Assembly (NCBI GenBank): GCA_963995505.1
Contig: OZ023182.1
Span: 7,928,707 to 7,992,706, forward strand
Origin: Hypericum androsaemum
Lineage: Eukaryota > Streptophyta > Magnoliopsida > Malpighiales > Hypericaceae
Direction of reading: 5' to 3'
DNA length: 64,000 nt
Part shown: positions 10,926 to 20,956 of the stretch, piece after piece
Position numbering within the stretch: the first letter of the stretch is position 1
Layout: every line of letters starts with the position of its first letter
Program-made: the position numbers and the translations under genes
Notes under the pieces: model-generated
What the model was told of the DNA's origin: nothing
Seen by the model: only the letters and a program-made list of their open reading frames with translations
Databases searched by the model: none

Positions 10926-11157
10926 CATTTAAGAAGATTTTTTTTTAGAAGAACAACATCATTTCATTGAACAAAATAACAGATTACAGTAAGTCCATGT
11001 CCATGTAAGGACGCAATTCGACCGGAGGAGAAATAAAAAGACAGCGAAAAAGAACATAGTTTTTTGAGGTTGAGGGCAGTTGCATTGGCCTCAAGACGAA
11101 CAAAAGAAAAATGATAATCCTCCACATTCCCAATAAAATAGCGATCATACTAGCTTA

Positions 11158-14100
11158 AGCATCAGTATCAAGATCTGCTAGGAAAGATGTGAGGACTGCA
11201 GCAAAAGGACCCGACGCCATACCTGCAAGTTGAAAACCATTCTCCACCCAAATGGTTAGTAGTTTCGGGCATTTCAGGAAAAGATGTTTGACAGACTCTA
11301 CATGAGAAAGACAGACTGGGTAGCGATCATCAATTTGAAGTCCTCTACGCACCAGATTGGTACGGACAGGAAGATTATTATCGAGGGCACGTCATAAGAA
11401 GATCTTGAGGCGAGGCGGGCAGTACATCTTCCAGCACAAGGACCAGGAGGTGGTCTGAAGAATATGCAGTTGTTGCGGGTCCCGAGAGTGCCACCACTTA
11501 TCGAAATCCATGTGGTACCCACTTCGCACGGAATAGTCCCCATCCGGAGTGAACTTCCATCGCACCGTGTCGAAAGGTCAACGGTAACTAAGGTGGATAG
11601 TCTTAATCTGCCTGGCATCCTCTGGGGTGAAGATCGCATCCAAGACTGCCTCGTTCCACTGGAAGGAATTCTCAGTAAAGAGTTCAGCCACTATCTTGAA
11701 GATATCTGATCCTTGGTACCTGTATTCCGGATGACCCATCGGTGAGTTTGCAAGCCAGCGGTCTGTCCAAATGTTAACTGATTGGCCATCGCCTATTCTC
11801 CATTCCAAACCCTCCTGGAGGAGCGAGCGCCCCTCCAATATGCCTCTCCAAGTGTGGCTAGGTGAGTAGCCAATCGTTGCATCCAACAAAGAGCTCAGAG
11901 GGAAATATCGTGCCTTAATCACCCGTGCCGTCAGGGACTCCGAAGAGCAGATAAGATGCCATGTTTGTTTTGCAAGCATGGCCCGATTAAAGTTAGATAG
12001 CTTACAAAACCCCATAACCCCAACCCCCCCCCCCCCCCATCTTTCTTGGATTGATACATTTTATCCCAGCTTCTCAAGTGCATCTTCCTGTTCTCTACAG
12101 TACCGCCCCACAAGAAATCACACAAGATTTGTTCAATTCGAGAGCATGTCTCCAAGGGCAGATGGAAGCAACTCATGACATACGTTGGAATGGCCTGTAG
12201 GACTGACTTTATCAAAGTTTTGCGACCTTCCCTGGACAGAAAATGTACCTTCCAGGTACCCACTTTGCTCTGAATTCGATCTTCTAGTTCAGCAAAGACC
12301 CTCTTCTTTGACTGACCGACAACAGTTGGCAGGCTTAGGTATTTATCGTCGGTGTCAGCCTCTCGCAGTTGCTAGATATCATGGAGCCTCTCCCCAGTCT
12401 GTGATGGCACATTTCTGCTAAAAGTGACAGAGCTTTTCTGGAGGTTTACTTTCTAACCAAAAGCTTGTTCATAAGCTGACAGGATACGCATGATCACCCT
12501 GACCTCTTCCTTAGTGGCTCTAGCAAATAAGAGCGAGTCATCTACAAAGAATAAGTGAGTAATAGAAGGCGCATTCCTAGCCACACGAATGCCATGAATA
12601 ATACCAATAGAAGCGGCATATTGTAGATAAGTAGCAACCCCTCCGGTAAAAATAAAAACAAGTACGTTGACAGTGGGTCACCCTGCCGAAGACTCCTTCC
12701 TGAAGTAAAATATTCACTAACAGAGCCATTGACCTGAACAACATATTGAACAGAAGTAACACACCGCGTTACCAGTGCAGCAAAAGATGCAGGAATCCCA
12801 ATGATTACATCACGCTCTCAAGGTAAGGCCATTCGATCCGATCATAAGCCTTCATCATGTCTAGCTTCAATGCACAGTAGCCGCCAGTCCTCTTTTTCTT
12901 CAAATAATGGAAGGTCTCTAAAGCCACTAGAGATTTGTCCGTGATTAATCTTCCAAGGAAAAAAGCACTCCGGTTCTCATGAATAATATAGTGTAGAAAA
13001 GGCTTCAAATGATTAGTGATCACCTTTGTAACAAGCTTCATAATAACATTACATAGACTAATCGGTCTGAACTCCGAACACAATACTGGTTTCTTCACCT
13101 TGGGTTTGAGTGTGATGAGAGTTTTATTGATAAAACCTGGATCCCGCTATTCATTAAGTATAGCCAGGGTGGTGCGCACAACCTCATCTCCCACAATCCC
13201 CTAAAACTTCTGAAAGAAGAGGGCAGGTATCCTGTCGGGTCTAGGTGCTTTAGTAGGATGCATATGCTGAAGCACTGTGAAGATCTCTGACCGGGTATAT
13301 GGGACGAGCAAACTCGAGCTCATCTCCTCTGTAACACGGGGGGTCACTTTTGATGTCACATCATTCATCTGCACACAACCAGAAGAGGAGTAAAATGATA
13401 CATAATAGCTCCTAAAAGTCTCCTGAACCCCACCCAACTCCAGCACCATCTGCCCCTCCTCCATCGTAACCTCCTCTACCCAATTCCTAGTACGCCTATG
13501 GCTCATCTTCTGATAAAAAAAATGAGTGTTCCGATCACCCTCATTGAGCTAATATACCAGAGACTGTTGCACCCACAAGGTCTCCTTCTTGTACAACAGC
13601 TCATCCCGTCTTCGTCCTCTTTCCTCCTATCTTCACTTGCTCTCTTTTATTGTTGGATCCTGCTGGATAGACCAAATCTGTTTCTCAATTTTACTCGTCT
13701 CCCTCTTCACGTTACCAAAGACAGTTCTATCCCATTCCACCAATCTCTCTGCACACCCTTGCAAGCCTAGGGTAATGTCTGGAACACCCAGTCCCACCTA
13801 CCAACCTTGTTCGGCTTGGTTTCGAGCATCCTCATACCTCAACCACATTGCCTCAAAGCAAAAATGTCTCCTTACAGGTGACATAACTGCCTTTCAAATT
13901 TGGTAACAGATTGGGCTATGGTCTGATTCCACCCTGATCATTGCTTTCGCACTTGACGCCAGGAATATATTAATCCGCTCTGATGTCATAAAGAACCTAT
14001 CAAGCTTGCTGTCGATACACCCCTCATCCTCTCTACAGTTTGACCAAGTAAAGAATAAGCCCGATTGTGGGATTTCTCGAAAGGAGCAATGTTGGATTAC

Positions 14101-14541
14101 CGAATGAAAAGCTTCAAATCTGTTTGCCAAAACAATATTACCACCTTGCTTTTCTGAATTTGCGAGGATTTTATTAAAGTCCCCTCCACATAATCAGGGG
14201 AGCGAGGAGTGAGACTTGAGGTCCTGTAAAAGATCCCATGACCTGCACTTTTCACTAGTCTCTGGCCAGCTATAGAAACCAGTGAATCTCCATTCTCGGT
14301 GCTCCCAATCTCAACATCTATATGGTGTCGAAAGAAAGACAGTAAACGTACAGAAGCGATTCGACCCCAGAGAAGGGCCAGGGCACCACTCTTTGCTTTT
14401 CCAAAACCCGAACACGCCACAAACACACCATTCTCAAAACCCAACTTCCACTTCAACTTTTCAGCTTCTTTCTCATATAGCTTCATCTCAGACAGAAAGA
14501 TGACCGAGGGATTACAGGCTTTGGCTAGCCTGCTAAACTAA
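11158..14541 (-). pseudogene. LINE ORF2: endonuclease, reverse transcriptase, zf-RVT
   Basis: The endonuclease part lies at about 13894-14541, with SGFGKAKSGALALLWG and DHSPICYQI near its end. RT follows at about 12300-13500 (HPTKAPRPDRIPALFFQKF, FRPISLCNVIMKLVTKVI, LKLDMMKAYDRIEWPYLES). Further on are FLSREGRKTLIKSVLQAIP (12210), FNRAMLAKQTWHL (11970), IWTDRWL (11755) and the CLSHVESVKHLFLKCP zinc-binding end (11280). ORF2 would nick the target and copy element RNA. Frame changes near 14097, 13500, 12800, 12260, 11930 and 11640, plus several stops, make it inactive. Confidence 0.88.
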
Positions 14542-15285
14542 TAAACTACCTCGGGATTCCCCAACCCACAATAATTTTAATAGAGGAGATTCATTGTGAT
14601 TGGCGGGGCTGAATCTCAACCTCCGGCTGCAACTGTGAAACTTCTTGACTCTCAAAAGCAATCGCCATTTTCTTGCTTATTTGAGTCGCTGAAAGGTCCG
14701 CTTCTAAAATATTTCGTTTACCCAGAGTACAACCTTCTGCACTCACCATCACCTGATCTCCATTGGGAGCCCCTACCCGAGCCTACTTTTTCCATTTCTG
14801 CCGTGTTGTCTCTGTTTGGGTAGGTTGGTATATGTACCTAGTAGCCTTAACCAGCACTACAGGGGGGGGGTTTTGGCAAAGCCCTTAGATTTTTGAAGGG
14901 GGAGAGGGACTGGTTTGTAGTGAGGGTATATGGGAATGAGATCAGTGTTTTTGGGAAGTTGGGGTGGGGGATTATTATGGTGGTTGATCTAGGGTAGAGT
15001 TGGGTCTTGGGTCAGTGGGTTGGTAGGTTGTATAGTCTGGTATGTGTCTCTCTTCAGGGTCGGTGTAGGGTGGGGATCACTGTTGGGGTGAGGGTGGTGG
15101 TAGTGTGGGGTGGGGTGGGATGGCTGGTGTAGGTATAGGTGGAGGATTATTGTTGTTGGGAGCGGGTGGCATAAGGATAGCCTGAGGTTCTAGGGGTAGG
15201 TTGGTTTGTGTTGGTATATTGGGAGTTTGCAGTTGTTGGGCTTGGGGTTAGTATCATGGATGAATGTCATAATAGATACTCCCGC

Positions 15286-16488
15286 TTAAAGGTCCTTTGC
15301 CAGGGCATCTTCTTGATCAGGTGTAAACACTGGATCCATATGAATAGGAGAACTGGACGCCGAGGCTTGCATCTTAGAAGAAAGATCCATTCGAGTAGTC
15401 CAGGACCTGCCTAATCTCACCTGGGCATCGAAAACCACCCTTCTCGGCTTATATGGCGATGCACGAAGCCATGCACCGTACTTGTCAGTGGAGGTACGTA
15501 CTTCATCATCGGAGCACGCTAGTTCACAATGCTTCTCTGTATGACCCATTACCCCACATCAATAGCATATTGCGGGTAGTAGTCCATACTTGAAATAAAC
15601 AGTCACCTTGTTACCTCCCTTGAATTTCAGCACCTTCGACTTTGGGAGGGACAAACGAACATCAAAGGAGACCCTAATTCTCATATACTTACCTTTCACC
15701 TCCGGGGTTGAGTCCCATTCTAGAAAAGACTCAAATAAGGACCCGATCAATTTGGCCATGGTGATGTTGTAGCCTCCCAGTGGCATGTCATGCACACGCA
15801 CCCAAAAGGATAGGGAGTATAACTGGATTTTTGCTGGCTGATCCTTACTGCCGACTTCTTTCAATAGTACAGCTTGTTTATCAAAATGCCATGGTTGATC
15901 ACGTAAGACACGTTGCATCTCTCTTTTCTCACGAAAATGGAATAGGTATTTGTTCATGGCGACCTCCATCACTTCTATTCCATGCGGAGGTTGCCATAAA
16001 TTCCTCATCATGGACATAAATGCCGGCGAATTGGTATTTTTTTCAGATCACACCGTGCCAACCAGAGAAAATTGGGTGCCCTCTTCTTTATTTTCATCCA
16101 GATCACAGGGAAGTTCCAGGTAATCCTCATCGCTTTCTGTCGATTCTCCTCCTCGACTCCCCTTATTATCTTCCCCACCAAAATCATCCCTTCAAACCCT
16201 TTCCCTAATCGAGATCCCACCTCTCCTCGCTCCTCGACTAGTTCCGTCTCTTACACGCAACCCAGAACTATTTAGAATTCTCGCAGTCTGAAATCCTAAT
16301 GAAATGGCCTCGTGTGAACTTCGATCGCCATCCCCCTCAACAACCGCCTTCCCCTTTGCCCTTCGCCTCGCTTCATCATCAGCACCGTCCCGTGGCCGCC
16401 CATGCCTCCCACCACCCCACTCCATCTCCTTCCCATAGCCCCACACCGCCACCCGGTTCGACTCGATGAAAGCTAGGACTCTACCCAA
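15286..16488 (-). pseudogene. LINE ORF1: DUF4283 domain and CCHC zinc knuckle
   Basis: The central piece (15559-16017) carries the DUF4283 pattern of plant LINE ORF1: FHFREKREMQRVLRDQPWHF, then FWVRVHDMPLG, then VYFKYGLLPAICY. The knuckle continues in a shifted frame (GHTEKHC near 15540). An upstream part (16008-16220 and perhaps to 16488) is joined by further frameshifts near 16200 and 16015. ORF1 would coat element RNA. The start codon is uncertain because of these breaks. Confidence 0.75.
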
Positions 16489-16693
16489 CCCTCTAGCTAA
16501 ACCGTTCAGGAGACCTTACGCTAATAGTATCACTAAACCCTAGTACCTGATTGTGAACAGAGAAGGCGTGAAATAAACGAAATTTTTTTTCGGGTGGAAA
16601 ACCCTTAAAAGGGACTAGAGCTCTCTTTAAGAGAAGATACCCTAACCCTAGGAGGAAGGGACAGGCTCGTGTTTCTAATCCATTTAAGAAGAT

Positions 16694-17025
16694 ATTAGAT
16701 TGGATACTTTCGATAGTAAAATATAATTAGCCTTAAATAAAATTATTTTTGAAGTTATTAGCACCGGATAATTTAAATCCAGACTTTGTAAGCATGTATA
16801 CTATATATGCATGATGTTGCAAACATGAACAATATATTCTTTAAATAGAATTTGTTAATACTCGACTTTATAATCAGAGAGTAAAAAAAAGGACTCTAAT
16901 AAGATGTTATATCTTACTTCATAATCGTAAGGTATTGCATCCTAATTAACCAGAAAATACATGAAAAGCTAGTCAGGATAAACCAATAGAACTTCCTTCA
17001 GCCGTATCAATGAGCATGGCAGCAT
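16694..17025. other. AT-rich stretch downstream of the minus-strand B3 gene
   Basis: This is probably 3' UTR and flank of the B3 gene. The bases next to the stop codon match the 3' flank of the second B3 gene (ATGCTGCCATGCT in both), so the duplication extended past the stop. Confidence 0.5.
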
Positions 17026-18009
17026 CTACTCGTGGTCGTCTCCGGCGTCGGGGACACGGTGGATGACTTGGAGAGCAAGCAAGAGGTCTCCGGCGTCAGA
17101 GCGGGAGGCCCAGACCTGGACGCCGTCTCCCTCCCTGAGGACGCCCGGGTGCTCCGTCTCGTACTTCTTCAGGAACTTGGCCCACCCGGATGTCAATATG
17201 GGGACGGATCCCGACGGCATCTTCCACCTCTTGAGGACCATACTGGTTGGCTCCTTGCACATGGGCCCCAACAGCCTCACCTCCATCGTCCCCCCATTAT
17301 TCAGCGCTTTCCACTCGGCCTCGGTCGGGATCCCTACGCCCTCTTTGCCCGACACGAACTTCTTCTCGGGGAGATTGAACCGGCCATGGTGTTCGCTGAG
17401 ATCGGTCTGGAAGAGGTGCTTGATTACCAACCGCTCCGGGTCGGTCGAACCACCAAGCTCCCGCAACAAAACCCTAACCTCCCCCGGTAGGGGTAGTCTC
17501 AGGCCCTTCTGCTTCAGCTGCTCCACCTCCTCGGCCGAGTACTTGATCGCCTTCTTCCTCTCTTTACTCTTCTTCTTCTCCTCAACATGAGGCAACTCTC
17601 CTCGCCTTCTCGATTCGGGTTGGAATCGAGAAAAGAAACTAGTACTAGGCATACTAGCCCTAGGGAGGCTTGCCAAGTCCACCAGCTGGTTACTGGTCGT
17701 TTCAATAACAAAACGGGGACGTTTCCTGACCGGCAACGAAGGATCCTCGGAAATAACAATTGGGCCGAAACGGGGTCGTGGAGTTCTGGGTTTCCTGCAT
17801 ACGGTAAACATGAGAGGACCCTTCCTTGGTGACCCTTTCACGGCTTTGAAGCGCTTCAAGAACTCAACCACGAGCCTTCGCGAGAGGATCTTCTCGCAGA
17901 GTACATCGTCGCCCTTGGATAGCTCCTCGGCTTCTCTCCGGAGGCGATCGAACTTTCCGCCGTCGTCAATCCTCTTCAACTCGGTCGGCGTACGGCAACC
18001 AACCTCCAT
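17026..18009 (-). CDS. B3-domain protein (DUF313-like), paralogue A
   Basis: The intronless gene encodes 327 residues from the ATG at 18007-18009. I chose this start because paralogue B begins at the same place and upstream codons are CT-repeat sequence. The N-terminal 150 residues are basic and low-complexity. Residues about 155-320 resemble the plant B3/DUF313 group, with QTDLSEHHGRFNLP (201-214), MVLKRWKM (267-274), LTSGWAKFL (282-290) and EGDGVQVWASR (303-313). B3 folds bind DNA in the nucleus; the target of this protein is unknown. A second copy lies inverted at 25018-25839, and this one has about 45 extra residues around 80-125. The frame is open, so it is probably functional. Confidence 0.85.
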   Translation of the reverse strand: MEVGCRTPTELKRIDDGGKFDRLRREAEELSKGDDVLCEKILSRRLVVEFLKRFKAVKGSPRKGPLMFTVCRKPRTPRPRFGPIVISEDPSLPVRKRPRFVIETTSNQLVDLASLPRASMPSTSFFSRFQPESRRRGELPHVEEKKKSKERKKAIKYSAEEVEQLKQKGLRLPLPGEVRVLLRELGGSTDPERLVIKHLFQTDLSEHHGRFNLPEKKFVSGKEGVGIPTEAEWKALNNGGTMEVRLLGPMCKEPTSMVLKRWKMPSGSVPILTSGWAKFLKKYETEHPGVLREGDGVQVWASRSDAGDLLLALQVIHRVPDAGDDHE

Positions 18010-18027
18010 TGTCAAGTAATTAATCAC

Positions 18028-18055
18028 ACACACTCTCTCTCTCTCTCTCTCTCCA
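18028..18055. repeat. CT microsatellite in the B3-A leader
   Basis: A run of about a dozen CT dinucleotides lies 20 bp upstream of the B3-A start codon. The B3-B leader has a similar CT run (24975-24992). It is likely part of the 5' UTR. Confidence 0.85.
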
Positions 18056-18066
18056 GACCAAATCAA

Positions 18067-19030
18067 GAAATCAACTAAGCAAAAGTAGAGGCAATTGAGG
18101 TTTTATTTGTTCGATAGGCACCTGTGCGTATCTGTGTGTATTATATAGTTGAAGATGCGAGTAATCTGAATAGGACACTATTTCTATTTCCTGTTCGTCT
18201 TATAATTAGAAACCTAGTACGGAGTTCTCTTACAATTAATTTAAATGTTGGAATAGGAAACTGTGAGGGGAATCCTTTTAGGGAAACAAATCCTACCTGG
18301 AGGAGTTCTCTTAGATCACTTAATAACCGTTTTGTGTCAAAATTTGATTATTTATTCAGATGGTACTAATCTGAATAGGATACTATTTCTATTTCCAGTT
18401 CGTCTTATAATTAGAAACCTAGTACGGAGTTCTCTTACAATTAATTTAATTTTTTGAATAAGAAACTATGAGGGAAATCTTTTTCGGGTAACAAATCCTA
18501 CCTGGAGGAGTTCTATTAGGTCACTTAAAAACCGTGTCGTGTCAAAATTTGATTATTTATTAGGTCACTTAAAAACCGTGTCGTGTCAAGTTAAATCTCC
18601 CTCCACCCGCGGGGATAAAATTGGACGACCGATCGTTGGGACCATATAATTTTTTTCATTTAGCCTGCTGGTTCACTTTCAAGTGTTTGAGCTTTGTACG
18701 TTTCGGGTTATATCGCCTCCATTTATTAAATTTATTTTAAAAAAAATTTGTAGCCATGTGGATGTGGCCGGTAATATTTCATTTCTAAAAACAATTACCC
18801 ATTATAAAAAAATGTGGCAAATTATTACTCATTTCCAAAAATTTAGCAATTTTACCAAAGAAAGAAAAAAAAATCCATATGTTAACGCTTATTCATAAAT
18901 ACAAGTTTGTTCATGACAAAAAATTCTAGCCCAACCTAAAAAGTTGGGACGCAAAATGAAAGTTGAATAGGGCAAGTAAATTTTTCTCTGTGTTTTTAAA
19001 TCCCCGTCTTAATTTTAGTGGACATAGAAC
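18067..19030 (-). promoter_or_regulatory. Upstream region of B3 paralogue A, shared with two other loci
   Basis: This region matches the upstream DNA of B3-B (24435-24910, inverted) and the orphan copy at 5419-5460 plus 7000-7650. It contains an internal direct duplication with a 205-bp period (18163 and 18368), then a shorter repeat of the GGTCACTTAAAAACCGTGTC segment at 18512 and 18562. No ORF is present. It likely carries the promoter, but no element can be assigned with confidence. Confidence 0.6.
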
Positions 19031-19543
19031 TTAAAAACCAGCACACAAAAAAATTGTGGAAAGAACTTTCCTTATGCTTGGTGCTAATAAAGTATGATTA
19101 GTTGGATTCTTTTCTCAATCATCAGAATGAATTGGCCAACGGAGAAACAGAAGTTTCCGGTAGATGGTAAAGCAGCGGTATGTGGTTGGTCTCTGCTTTG
19201 CACCGCAAAGAATGGATCGCCTTTTTTATTTGTTCGAAATCCTGACATTTATTATGTTGATTAATTTAGGTTACAATTTTTTGTAATGCATGACCTGAAC
19301 TTTGATATGTAGTTACAAAATTAAAGTATCTTATTATTAAATTGGACTCTTGTTACATACAGAAATATTCTTCGATTAGCATCCAATGGGAAGAGGAACT
19401 AAAGATGCTAACTCAACTGTCACAAAATGGCCAATAATTCAGTATTAAATATTTCTCCTGAGAAATTTGTAACTTTTTAAATTATTTATCGGCTTCTGGG
19501 TTTTATCTGCTTCTAACCCAGATTAGGGAAACAAACAAAAAAA
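19031..19543. other. Intergenic stretch
   Basis: AT-rich sequence with no coding frame, repeat array or RNA gene that I can support. Confidence 0.6.
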
Positions 19544-19616
19544 CGACCACGGTGGGACTCGAACCCACAATCTCCCGCTCCGGAGGCGAGCGCCTTATCC
19601 ATTAGGCCACGCGATC
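19544..19616 (-). tRNA. tRNA-Arg(CCG)
   Basis: Read on the minus strand, 73 bases fold as a standard cloverleaf. The acceptor pairs GATCGCG with CGTGGTC and the discriminator is G. The D arm is GCC...GGC. The anticodon stem pairs CTCGC with GCGGG around the loop CTCCGGA, so the anticodon is CCG. The T arm is GTGGG-TTCGAGT-CCCAC. CCG reads the arginine codon CGG. The internal A box (TGGCCTAATGG) and B box (GGTTCGAGTCC) are intact, so it is likely transcribed by RNA polymerase III. No intron is present and CCA is not encoded, as usual for nuclear genes. Confidence 0.96.
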
Positions 19617-20610
19617 CTGCTGCTGTATGAGCTTCTCTTTATTTTCTAGTAAGTTTGTTTCGTTTTTAGTGATTTTGTTTTGGCCAGATTCTTTTTGAAA
19701 GATGGAAAGTTTTTTCCCTCAAGGAAATATAATGGAGAATTCATCGGAGCATAATATTTTCTGGGTCAGGCGATTCATTAATACTTTAGTCTAAGGGTTA
19801 CTGTTGGGAAGTCCAAACATAGCTTAAGTTCATAAATAATCGGTAGAAGAACCTATAAAAAAAGAGCATTGATTTGTTCTAAATTGGGCATCATTAATGG
19901 TGCTATTTTTGGTAGTTTAGGTTTGTTGGACTTAATATTAAATTTTTTTGGTAAGTAAACTTGATGTTAACTTGAAGGTTCAAGGTAGTGAAAGAAATAA
20001 AGAACTTGAAGGTTCCAGGTGAATGCCAGTGTCATGTTCACATCTTGTTCTTTGTTTCTTTTCTCAAAGTCCATTTTGAGTTTGTTTTTGACTTTTTGTT
20101 GAAGAGTTAGTCTACTTTGAGCAGAAATTCACCATGCCTCGTGGGCTCGTTGACTTTATCTTTTAACTTGCCACTATTTTTCTGTAATTACTGAGATTCA
20201 GTACATTAGTATCGGTATAATCGCACTCTTAACTTGTCAATGTTGATACATTGTCACTCAATATACATTTAATGGTCGCAAGTCTGTGGCTAATGGAATG
20301 AAACATTTGATGATTAGTCGTGCTAATCCATATTTCCGACAAAACTATAATACCTGTATGGCATTTGTTATAGAAAAGAAGATACATTTTTAAATTAGAG
20401 TTTCACATTATCAAATAGCAAATAAATGAATTCCAAACAAGAGAGCACCCAGTTAACTTAAAAAGAAGAAGGAAAGTCGTTGTCACCGTAAAGAACACGC
20501 GTTATAAAATAAAGAAGCCGATCTATCAATAATAAAAATTTAGTTAAAATCTCAAAACCCATTATCTCCCCCTCCCAAATTATCTCCCCCTCCCTTGTTC
20601 CTCCTCTTCC
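19617..20610. other. Intergenic stretch between tRNA-Arg and the clathrin adaptor gene
   Basis: No gene is visible. The right end (about 20500-20610) turns C-rich and probably leads into the promoter of the clathrin adaptor gene. Confidence 0.55.
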
Positions 20611-20956
20611 TAAACCCACCTAGAGAGAGAGAGAGAGAGAGAGAAGAGAGAGAATCGTCCTATCTTCTCTGCTTCAGACAAGCTCACGTCTCCCGCCGAC
20701 ACTGGCACAAGTATAGCAATCCCCTCCCAGATCTACGATCTTGAATCCGACGGCCCTGATCTCTCCACGTCTGCTCAAACCTAACCCACCTAAATTGGTT
20801 GAAATCTACTAGCCCTCAAAATCTCCCATTTCTCTCTGTTGCTTCGGAGCCTTTCTTCTTCTTCTTCTTCTTCTTCTTCTGGTTTTACTCAGCGAGCCAA
20901 GTCAGCGCTCTGCGACACCGTTTTGACCAGCGTCCATTTCAGATCGGACGGCCGCG
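20611..20956 (+). promoter_or_regulatory. Probable 5' UTR of the clathrin adaptor gene with GA and CTT runs
   Basis: A GA-dinucleotide run (20622-20652) and a CTT-trinucleotide run (20859-20880) lie upstream of the start codon in a pyrimidine-rich setting, typical of plant 5' UTRs. The transcription start cannot be placed from sequence alone. Confidence 0.55.

Larger units (their letters stand above)
10939..16680 (-). mobile_element. Nearly full-length L1-type LINE with 13-bp target duplication
   Basis: Exact copies of CATTTAAGAAGAT flank the element at 10926-10938 and 16681-16693. A short T run starts at 10939, the poly(A) tail read from the other strand. On the minus strand the order is 5' region, ORF1 (DUF4283 domain plus CCHC knuckle), endonuclease, RT, and a C-terminal zf-RVT region. 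This is the standard layout of plant L1 elements. Length (5742 bp) and both ends indicate a complete insertion, since disabled by frameshifts and stops. Confidence 0.9.

Noticed and set aside
17032..17590. Two plus-strand frames over B3 paralogue A
   Set aside because: Shadows of the minus-strand B3 gene; the equivalent antisense frames over paralogue B are not conserved as protein.
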